From NCBI GenBank assembly GCA_047495785.1, contig JBLDXI010000010.1:1550001-1614000 (forward strand): a DNA stretch of 64,000 bases, written 5' to 3'. The translations under genes were made by a program, and so were the position numbers. The stretch comes from Lepidodermella squamata. Lineage: Eukaryota > Gastrotricha. Positions 55,212-63,556 of the stretch are shown piece by piece. The notes under the pieces are model-generated. The model had not been told where the DNA came from. It saw only the letters and a list, made by a program, of their open reading frames with translations, and searched no databases. How positions within the stretch are numbered: the stretch's first letter is position 1; each line of letters starts with the position of its first letter.

Positions 55212-58109
55212 ATGAAGCGATGTTGTTGTCTGAACGCTAGCATATTAACGCTGCAGGTGATTTTACTAGTCAATACATTTTCTGCAAATTGCCAGAAAAG
55301 CGCGGAACAAATAGCAGCGAGTGGTGATGCCGTCAATGAATTTTTCATTGTCGACGAGAGCCCGGATAAATCGGTTGCAGGATTCGATGCCTTGCTGTCC
55401 GACGAGGCTGAGAAGCAGTTCTTCAACGTCAGTTGTCAACTGGCGCGGTCGAAAAACCTGCCACAGGAGTTGTATCTTAGGAATCAGACGGCGGATTTGC
55501 CTATTACGGTAACACTGATGTTCCGCGTTTACCGATTCATCGACATATCGGATTTGGAGGAAAGGTCAGTTCTTGGAATTTCTGATTTCATAACATTTTC
55601 ATGCTGCTGATAATTTGCGACTGGCGATCGCATTTTAGGGCTTACCTAGATTGTATTTTCAGGTAGATCTTACCTAAATCTCAAAAGTCTGAATAAAGAC
55701 CGTTAATGTTATAGTATTTATTCGCCAATCAGCTTTGAGTTTTGCAGACCAAATTATATCTGATTTTAGGCAATGTAATTCAAATTTACAAGACAATTCA
55801 AGGAATTTCTAAAACGAAGTGCCCATTTTCACATAATTTTCCTGGTTTTCCTGGTTAGAGTTAGGGTTAGGTTTAGGGCTATAGTCTATAGTAAGGTTTA
55901 GGATCGGAGTCAGGGTTAAGGTTATGTACTTGAAAAAAGTTATGTATGAATAGGTAAAAAGTACCAATTAATTATAAGCGAAAGGGGGCACTTTTCCCGA
56001 AATTCCATGCATTTTTAACTGACTGCAACCTTTGTGAATTAGTAAAGTGAACTGATGATCATTTTCATATTGAATTTTCCCCCGCTAAATAGCTTTCATG
56101 ATGTGCCAAAGAACTGTAGGTCAGCGAATGCAGGAATTTTCGACAGCCTTAAGTATACATTTTTCGATATTTCACTAATACAGGGCTTCTCAATACCTGA
56201 CCCTCGGCGACCCCAAAATTTACATTCTCACCAGGCTGCGACCCCTACCGATTTTTTTTTAATTTTTATGGTTTTTTGGTATTGCAAAAAATGCCTCAAA
56301 TTACGAAATTCTACGACAAAATGGTCAAATATTGCACAATTTCGATCCATTTTTCTAAAAATTTCCTGAAACTTCTACATATATGAGGTTCCAAGCCGCA
56401 TTTTCGACCGGTTTTAAGTCAAATATTGTGGGTGGCGAGCGAAGCGAGCTTTAGCTGACGCTATTTGTCACACATTTTCTGGAAGAGTGACCATAAAATG
56501 GATCAAATCTTCTAATTTTTTAGTTTTATCAAAATGATCATTCGACCCCCGCGACCCTTGGACCGGTCCGCGACCCCTCAAAAATTGGCCCGCGACCCCC
56601 GCGGGGGTCGCGACCCACCGTTTGAGAAGCGCTGCACTAATATGTTGCACTTGTGCGGCAGATCAAGATGTGTTAAGCCGGATACAACAGCTCTGTTCTT
56701 TGAGATTGTTGCGCATTGTGACGCCGAGATTGCGTCTCAAGAAAAATAAAAAAATCACAGCTTGTCGTTCTTGCAGCAAAACCGGCTCATTTTTCGCCAA
56801 CTTTCCTCATTTGCCAAACCATCCTCGAATACAAAAATTCAGCCTGTAAGACCCATTCCTGCAGTTCTGCATCTATTGTTAGATTTTATCTTGCGACGCA
56901 ATTTCGGCGTCACTATGCGACTTTTCCTGAGGAAATTTGGCTCTAAACTCTAAATTGGTTCAAATTTCGACTTTCAGAAGCACTTGGTTTATTCAGATAT
57001 CTTCAAGGATGACTTTGACGATGACTTTGAGACTCGCCATTCATGCCGGGCCAAAGAATACGTAAAACTGGCAACTCTGCTCATATAGGCTGAATTCCAT
57101 GAATTTAAATTGGACTTTGGTGTAACAATGAAAAATGGATTAGTTTAACAGTAATTTATTGTTCTTTCCTAGGATGTCGCTATACGTTCGAGTTGTTCAA
57201 TTCTGGAACATACCGGTTAACGGCTGCACACCGATGTATCCCTTCGTCGAAAAGCCACCAGCAAATATATTCTTCTCTAAGCAGAGGAAAGATATGTGGC
57301 TGCCTCTCATCATCCACCCAAACGCCGTGGAACAAGTCCAATTTTTCGAAACTCCAAAAGACCTAGGCTTCATCGCATGGGCCAATTTTCCGAATTTCGA
57401 TGCAGTCAACGGCTACGCTTACTACTACGGCTTATTCGACACTTACTGCCACGGTTTCACCTACTCGAGATTTCCATTTGATAGAGTTGATTGCGAAATT
57501 GAAATCGTGCTCAAAGAGCCTACCGATATTATAATCTTCGACGATGTCGACTTCACAATCGACGATGTTTCGCTACTCAGCGACAAAACCGAGATTTGGG
57601 AATTTGTTCCGAACGACCGAAATTATACTATACGTAATATAACTACAGGCCGAGTGAAATTTTCGGGGCTAAGATTAGAAATGGCCTTCGCGAGACGTTA
57701 CTTCTACTTTCTTGGCAGTTTAATACTGCCGATCATGATTCTGACTGCTTTGCAACTATCAGCCCTGCTTATGGACCCATGCATTCCAGACCGGCCGACT
57801 TTTTGCATGTCGGTCGTACTGGCCTACTCAGTTATATTGTCAATGATCTACGACTCGATACCTAAAACGTCCGAAGTCGTGTATCTCGCCGTTTTGGTTC
57901 AAATTAGCACTATTGTTTCATGTGTGATCACAATTTATACCTCAGCGACGGTTTCGCTGGCAGACTACCGCTGGGCACGGCGGCGGGTCAGGGTTTTGAA
58001 AAATCTTTCGATATCTTACATGAGATGTGTGGATATTCTCGTAGGGGTGACCGCGTCATTTGTTCTCTTCATTGTTGGAGCAAACTGTTTGTACGAAATG
58101 CTAAAGTAG
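55212..58109 (+). CDS. Array pLGIC K, with long intron
   Basis: Exons 55212-55564 and 57173-58109, 429 aa. The intron occupies the standard site (LEER|MSLYV, phase 2) but is 1608 bp, thirty times the array norm, and contains a hAT MITE and TTAGGG-like sequence. The ATG at 55212 starts the signal region (CCCLNASILTLQVILLVNTF); an upstream in-frame extension to 55149 is not signal-like. Extra Cys pair: SCQLARSKNLPQEL and WNIPVNGCT. Loop A region WLPLIIHPNA. Cys-loop CHGFTYSRFPFDRVDC. M2 DRPTFCMSVVLAYS: Asp -1', Thr 2', Ser 6', Leu 9'. AATAAA at 58121. The stop is only 82 bp before the next ATG. Confidence 0.9.
55855..55930. repeat. Degenerate TTAGGG-like tract
   Basis: Inside the long intron of K, a run of TTAGGG variants (TTAGAG, TTAGGG, TTAGGT, TTAGGG, then scattered GTTTAGG and CAGGGTTA) spans some 75 bp. 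It may be a short interstitial telomere-like patch or simply a low-complexity repeat; it is too degenerate to decide. Confidence 0.45.
56181..56634. mobile_element. Non-autonomous hAT transposon (MITE) with 8-bp target duplication
   Basis: A 454-bp element inside the K intron. The left end reads CAGGGCTTCTCAA and the right end, on the reverse strand, CAGCGCTTCTCAA (12 of 13 match); both continue into GGGTCGCGACCCC-type palindromic sequence. The element is flanked by identical 8-bp copies CACTAATA at 56173-56180 and 56635-56642, the size made by hAT transposases. No transposase is encoded. CAG-start ends and GTCGCGACCCC motifs are typical of hAT MITEs in many animals. The perfect target duplication suggests a fairly recent insertion. 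Confidence 0.9.
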
Positions 58110-58191
58110 TTTTTTTACCAAATAAAAAATTAACAAATCGGATTATGTCAAGGCGTCTTTTGAACGGAGAAAATGTGAAAAAGCAGTTGAA

Positions 58192-59102
58192 ATGCGATTT
58201 TTGACAATCTTGCTGGTTTGTAGCCCTGTCTCAGGGGCTGGTTACGGGAACGATTGTGCCAAGGATTCAGATTGCGATGGAACTTACATCTGTGCCGATG
58301 ACTACTGCGCCTGCACAGCGAATTATCCTTACTTGTATTCTGGGTCTTGCCTTTCAAGCATCGCGTGGTCTCAGTGCTACGGCTGTGCTCAATACAAAGC
58401 AGCTTGTCAGGTAGGTTTCATGAGTCCAAGCTAGTTTAGGTTTAGGTCTGATCTCTTATGCAAATTTCACGAAACTTAAGAAAAATCAGCCTTCAGCTTT
58501 CAACTTCTCTGCAGAGAGCGAAGTAGGACAGCAGAACTGGTTAGGATTATAAGCACAACCGAAATAAGGGCCCCCGTTTGGTCTTTGACTGATTGTAGGG
58601 ATCATCCCTGCCAGTTTCATCTTTCCGTACGATGAACTCAGAACTCAGTGACCTAAGGGAAGAACCTTATAATCCTTATAATTCCTTATAATTCCAACCA
58701 GTTCCGCTGCCCCACTTCGTCTCTGGGACTGAGTTCACCTTGAAACGGTGGGGATGACCCCTACCATCCCCAGCGGTACTCCGCTCCCTTTCCAGATCAG
58801 TAATCCGCTATTTCTATAATTTCTACAATTCACTGATTTTGATACCTTAGGTTACTTCAAATTGCCGAGGCTCTATGACGTGTAACAATGGCTACTGCGG
58901 ATGCAGCGGCAAAACACCATACTACCAGGGCAACGGTGTCTGTGCAGAAGTGCGTTGCGCTAAGGGCAACTGCAACTACAATGACCAATGCTCGAGAGGT
59001 ACTTATTGCAAGTACGGCTGCTGCGCCAACAAAAGCAGCACAATCCGTGACATCAAGCTTACTAAGCTGATATTTTTCACCGCTTTGATGATAAAAAACT
59101 AA
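58192..59102 (+). CDS. Disulfide-rich secreted or surface protein (EB/EGF-like modules), spliced copy
   Basis: Exons 58192-58410 and 58851-59102, joined phase 0 over a 440-bp intron, give 156 aa. Signal peptide MRFLTILLVCSPVSGAG. The mature part is made of Cys-rich units of the pattern C-x5-C-x5-C-x4-C-x-C (CAKDSDCDGTYICADDYCAC; CRGSMTCNNGYCGC; CNYNDQCSRGTYCKYGCC), resembling EB or chitin-binding-like modules of invertebrates. A hydrophobic C-terminus (LIFFTALMI) could be a GPI signal or short anchor. The intron contains an inverted-repeat element. It starts 82 bp after pLGIC K; an ATG further upstream at about 58145 is possible. The neighbour at 59254 is its paralogue. Function unknown. Confidence 0.75.
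58512..58725. repeat. Inverted-repeat MITE-like element in the intron
   Basis: Two arms of about 41 bp, 58512-58552 and 58685-58725, are imperfect inverted repeats (left begins CAGAGAGCGAAGTAGGACAG). A small tandem array of CCTTATAATT lies at the inner edge of the right arm. A related copy occurs at 60467-60608, so this is a mobile or amplified family. No coding capacity. Confidence 0.6.
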
Positions 59103-59253
59103 TTATCCTTAGCAACGTTGATTGTTCAAGTGCTCGAGTTGATGCTTATTTGTTTACCTAGAGCGCTAGAAAAATAAATAACACGCAAAACAACACGCAA
59201 AAAAGGCAAAAACAAACAGGCAGTGTGAATCTATCTGTTAATTTCAATTACGA

Positions 59254-59934
59254 ATGATGTGTAAATATTACCCAGTAATAATTTTGATCGCCGCTATTCT
59301 CGGGATGGCCTCTGCAGTTGGGCTAGGCGGTCCGTGCAAAACGAGGGGCAACTGCAATGCTGGGCTAGTCTGCACCCTAGGTTACTGCGAATGCCCCTCC
59401 CAAATGCCCTACTACTACCAAACTGGATGCTCGAGTGAATTGTTGATCTGGAACGATTGCAGAGGCTGTGCTGGTGTTAATGCGACCTGCACGATCAGTT
59501 CGCAGTGCCGCGGCAACATGGGCTGTTTTGATGGCAAATGCGGCTGCTTCGGGGCTTATCCGTTCTACCAATCGAATGGGCGGTGTTCAGCTTCGTCCCG
59601 GGACTGCAATGGGTGTGTTGGTTACGGGGAAGAATGTACGATTTCAACGCAATGTTCTGGCGAATTGGGATGCTATGATGGTGTTTGCGCATGTGGCGGC
59701 ACTGCCCCAGCCTATTTAGGCCAGGGGAAGTGCTCGGTGGTTCAGACAGAGGCTCCGAAGACCAAGACGTGTGTCATCGCGAGTTGTACGACAAACCTGA
59801 ATTGTTTAACTGATCAGTTTTGCGACAAGAGTGGATGCTGCTTGCTTTCGGCTGCTGAAGTGAACTATGCGAGTGTTTTCACTGTTTTAGGATCAATCAT
59901 TCTTCTTGCCATCAGATTCAGGCTGTACTCTTAA
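59254..59934 (+). CDS. Disulfide-rich surface protein, intronless paralogue
   Basis: A single open frame of 226 aa. Signal peptide MMCKYYPVIILIAAILGMASA. Four Cys-rich modules follow: CKTRGNCNAGLVCTLGYCEC, CTISSQCRGNMGCFDGKCGC, CTISTQCSGELGCYDGVCAC, and a final CTTNLNCLTDQFCDKSGCC; CRGCAG or CNGCVG linkers separate them. The C-terminal FTVLGSIILLAIRF is a hydrophobic anchor or GPI signal. It is a paralogue of 58192-59102 with one more module, and it lacks the intron that the sister has in the second module (ATCTISSQC against ACQ|VTSNC). AATAAA about 30 bp past the stop. Function unknown; a protease-inhibitor-like or matrix role would be a guess. Confidence 0.83.
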   Translation: MMCKYYPVIILIAAILGMASAVGLGGPCKTRGNCNAGLVCTLGYCECPSQMPYYYQTGCSSELLIWNDCRGCAGVNATCTISSQCRGNMGCFDGKCGCFGAYPFYQSNGRCSASSRDCNGCVGYGEECTISTQCSGELGCYDGVCACGGTAPAYLGQGKCSVVQTEAPKTKTCVIASCTTNLNCLTDQFCDKSGCCLLSAAEVNYASVFTVLGSIILLAIRFRLYS

Positions 59935-60948
59935 GACTATAAGCCAATAGTATTTATATTTTTAAAATAAACTCTCTTGCATGAAGCTAGTCGATAGTAT
60001 TGTTGATCTTGTTAACCAGGCCTAGTCAGCCGTGAAGATTCTGCTTAAATTTGTAATGATTTAACATTCAGTGCTTAACGGACCCTCCGAATCCATAAAT
60101 CGCTATTGGCTGGACTGACAATAGCTGAAGCACGCAATTTCCCAACTTCATTTTCATTTTTTGAAAAGTAGGAAAACCTCAGAAAACGCAATGCTGAATC
60201 GAACCCAGGAGGTTTGGGATATTTTACATCAGATTTCATGAAAATGAAAATTTTTTTGGTATTTGGTATCTCAGACACTCACAACATTGTAAAGAAAATG
60301 TCGCCTGAACGCGACCACAATGACAAGGTCTGTTACTGCTCAAAACTGGACGGTGAACGGTGACATGGGTTTACCTATTCATCCTCAATTTTTACCCACT
60401 TTTCACCTCAAATTCAAAAGAATAGAAAAACATGTCTACCTTCTAAAGCGTTACCACTAGAAGAGGCAGAGAGCGAAGTACCGCCATGGATAGTAGGAAT
60501 GATCCCCACCAGTTCAATCGGTCCGCAAGTTGAGCTCAAAGAAAGACCAAAGACCTTATGCCGATTTTCCTTACCTCAACCAGTTCGGTTGTCTAATTCG
60601 CTCTCTGAACGCAGGTTTACCCTGCGATTGCTGAAATGACTCATCTAATCCATTCATTCGTTGATAGAAATTTTTCCCTTCTTAACTCCTTTCCCTTGGG
60701 AACAGGTTGGCATCAAATTAAGCCTTTTCAAACTCCCAACAAATTTAAAATTAGTTTTATAGTTTTTGCCGTATTTTGCTATCTGCAGAACAGGGGCGTT
60801 ACCCGGAAAATATGTTGGTAGTTGTTGTGGATGTTTGTGTTGTGTGGTTGTGTGGAAAGAACTTTAAAACAATCTTCGACAATTTTATTATCCTTTTGTC
60901 ATTCACAATCGAATAAATGATATTTTATCTTAATAATATAGCGTTTCT
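59935..60948. other. Intergenic region containing a second inverted-repeat copy
   Basis: About 1 kb between convergent genes, with the AATAAA of the upstream gene near 59967 and an AATAAA-type 3' region of the minus-strand gene around 60914. The segment 60467-60608 is related to the element at 58512-58725. No gene seen. Confidence 0.4.
60467..60608. repeat. Second copy of the inverted-repeat family
   Basis: Left part CAGAGAGCGAAGTA (60467-60480) and right part, inverted, TCAGAGAGCGAATTAG (60593-60608) match the ends of the 58512-58725 element; internal GATCCCCACCAGTT and AACCAGTTC strings are also shared. It is shorter than the first copy. Confidence 0.55.
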
Positions 60949-62541
60949 CTATTTTCGATACTTGAGCCAGTTTGGAAGATTGAAATCTTGCAGAGTAAAC
61001 GTATCCTTCTCCGTTTTGCCACACTTCTTATGATGCAATTGAACCACAGCCGTAGAAAGCGCCGATAGCACCCATTTCTCTCCACGAACAACTGGGCACG
61101 TGAAAACATTACTCCTGCCATCGATATGAATAAATGTCGGCAAGAGATTGTAATGGAAAAGCGCTGAACGCGACGGGATCTCAAAAGCACTTGCACTGTA
61201 ACCAGACTTGCCGCCCTCTTCAGGTGCAGAGAGTACAATCGAGAGGGTGGTGAAAAGATTGTCGGTGTTGTTCACTGTTGGCACTGCAACAGGGTGAGGC
61301 AAATGATGGCCTCCAGCGCTGAAACGATCGATTTCAAAACCGTAAACGGTTTCAAGGTTCAGGCCAAGGGCTGCCTCGATATAACGGCCGAAGTACGAGT
61401 AATTGCTCTTGTAGACGAAGTTAGTCTCAGCTCGCTTTATGTGAGGGATGACGATCGGTTTACCATCAGTCATATTTATCATTTTAGCAGGTTCCAGTCG
61501 TGGTTGAACATCAGCCTTGAGCTTCTCAGCCTCAGTTTTCGTGACGAATTCGTGGAAAATCACGACGAGTGGGTCGTAACTCAAAATCTCCTCCTTAACA
61601 GGCGATAGGATGAGAAGAGGATGGCGTTTTCGGTTCGTAATCCGGCAGACCAACTTTGGATCTTTCGGGTAGATTGCTTCGGATTTGCACGGCCTGTAAA
61701 CGCGTAAATTGCCAAGTTTCTCCGTCCAATCTGCCGCAGTTGGATCAGTGAAGATCGCAGGCATCTCCTCCAGCTCGACTCGGGTTAGGTAATCCTCTCT
61801 AACACCTTCAAAGTACTTCTGGCTCTCCTTATCCAAGTTGTATCGTTGCAAAGCTTGATTTGTGAGCTTCAACGCCAGGCTCAAATTGCCCATCTTATCA
61901 GCTGAATAGATCAGGTAAGAGACCAGCATGATTTCATCCTCCATTCTCTTCCATTTAACGATCTTCGAAAAGTTGTACGCACCCCATGCCGCTTTGAATT
62001 TAACGAAAGCCTGAGAGAAATTGCCAGCTTTCACGAGTTTCAGGCCGCGATCGAACAGCTTTTTGTCATCGCCCTCCTTGATGTTTTTGCCGTATTTTGC
62101 CTGAGCAGCTTCGACATCTTCCGTATCCGGGCTTTGCGGGGAGATTTGAAGTAGAGCGTCAATCTTGTTTTCCCATTTCTTGCGTTGGTCGGCATGTTGC
62201 CCGCCTCTAGTGAGAGCAATCCTGCATGCCGCGATAGACTTGCGCCAGTAGTTAAGCTGGAAGGCTGTTTCTTGGTAGCCAAGGATGATGTCGAGTTCTT
62301 TCACCGGGCTGAGTTCACCGAGCTCTCGAACCGTGACGTTGTAAGCCTTCCAAGCTTTTACGAACAGGTCGAAGGCAACTGTCATGTTCTGCAGCTCTCG
62401 TTGCTGCCGAACAGCCTCATCGTACAGCTCTTTCACAGATTCGCCCTCTGCTTGGATCGATACGAAGTAGAGACATGAAATTCCGAGCAGCAAGAGCAGC
62501 CCAGGTTTCGGAGACATGTTTGATGATAAGTGAAATGACAA
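60949..62541 (-). CDS. Prolyl 4-hydroxylase alpha-like protein with lost iron ligands (probable pseudoenzyme)
   Basis: Intronless, 530 aa, the usual length for collagen prolyl 4-hydroxylase alpha (ER lumen). A signal peptide follows MSPKPGLLLLLGISCLYF; this second Met (62517) may be the real start. Residues about 35-230 match the N-terminal and peptide-binding (TPR-like) parts; the C-terminal third matches the 2-oxoglutarate dioxygenase fold (VVIFHEFVT, AETNFVYK, FEIDRFSAGG, ALFHYNLL, TCPVVRGEKWV). The iron-binding H-x-D is H-P-V: His at 61294-61296 kept, Asp replaced by Val at 61288-61290. The distal His (RHAACPV in vertebrates) is Val at 61105-61107. The 2-oxoglutarate-binding Lys (GEKW) is kept. 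With two of three iron ligands gone, hydroxylation is not expected. The frame is otherwise intact, so it is not a decaying gene. It ends in NWLKYRK without an HDEL/KDEL-type ER retention signal. Confidence 0.87.
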   Translation of the reverse strand: MSFHLSSNMSPKPGLLLLLGISCLYFVSIQAEGESVKELYDEAVRQQRELQNMTVAFDLFVKAWKAYNVTVRELGELSPVKELDIILGYQETAFQLNYWRKSIAACRIALTRGGQHADQRKKWENKIDALLQISPQSPDTEDVEAAQAKYGKNIKEGDDKKLFDRGLKLVKAGNFSQAFVKFKAAWGAYNFSKIVKWKRMEDEIMLVSYLIYSADKMGNLSLALKLTNQALQRYNLDKESQKYFEGVREDYLTRVELEEMPAIFTDPTAADWTEKLGNLRVYRPCKSEAIYPKDPKLVCRITNRKRHPLLILSPVKEEILSYDPLVVIFHEFVTKTEAEKLKADVQPRLEPAKMINMTDGKPIVIPHIKRAETNFVYKSNYSYFGRYIEAALGLNLETVYGFEIDRFSAGGHHLPHPVAVPTVNNTDNLFTTLSIVLSAPEEGGKSGYSASAFEIPSRSALFHYNLLPTFIHIDGRSNVFTCPVVRGEKWVLSALSTAVVQLHHKKCGKTEKDTFTLQDFNLPNWLKYRK

Positions 62542-63556
62542 GTGCTATTTGAAAATACCACTTGTTTTGCTGTGTATAAATTCGAAAAACATTTAGCTGA
62601 CGTGGCCTCGACGTGGCCGCGGCTTTTTTCTCGATGCTTTCATTCATCCAGACCAAAGGTTACGAGCTACGAGTAAACACGAGTAATAAAATGCGTGGGG
62701 TTCATCATTATCTGTATGACAATAGCTTAAAGCATAAAATAGTGGTTATCAACTGCTAGGGCAAGGTGACTACATAAAAACAATAGCCTGGCTTCAACAT
62801 TAACCGGTAGAAAGTCAAAACAGCAGCTTTGCGTTTTAAACAAAAACGGGGTTTATCGGAGTTATATATCAAACAGTTCCTAATTTAACTGAATTGATTG
62901 TGGTGATCTGTGGAAAGTGGAACTGTCGATTTTTTCTAAGCTCCAATCATAGAGAAAAAAATTACCCTTTTCTCTATGGCTCCAAGCTGTTGAAGAAGAA
63001 TTTAAATCAAGAACTATAAGAATTGAAACTCGAGTAACTCGCGAACCTTTGAACAAGTATGTACTTCTCAAAAAGTGTTTGGCAAACTTAAAGCGTTCAA
63101 GATCAATGGACTTCAGGCAATTTTATGACTAGGCTGATAGCCAGTGCCGTACCAGATAGGGTAATAGCTGATAGTAAAACCAGTCGTGAAATTGAAATGA
63201 AGGTAATAAAAATTAACACTTAACCTAATTACCATTAGTACAATGTGTATGATGCATGATGCATGCGATTTTCGCATAGAAACAACTTATTCGCTATGAA
63301 TGATTCTGTACGAAAAATTTTTATTTGCCAAAGTAACACCTGCAACTGAACGAAGACTGCCAACAGCGTAGTTCAGGCTTCAGGCATTCAATTTACGGCG
63401 TGATCTGAGCACATTTTGCCCAATGAAAAACATTTTTGTTTAATTCGCCTGTTTCCTATTCAAAAGAGGAAGCATTTTATTTGAAAATTTGTAACCTGGA
63501 TGGAGCTTTTACCATAACTATATCATTGTTAAAATACTCCATTAGCAGCTCGCATA
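62542..63556. other. Upstream region between divergent genes
   Basis: About 1 kb between the minus-strand P4H-like gene and the plus-strand pLGIC L. No coding sequence or clear repeat is seen. Confidence 0.35.

Noticed and set aside
57159-57172. Start of pLGIC K second exon as an independent short gene with its own ATG.
   Set aside because: AG at 57171-57172 joins in phase to exon 1 exactly as in all sister genes.
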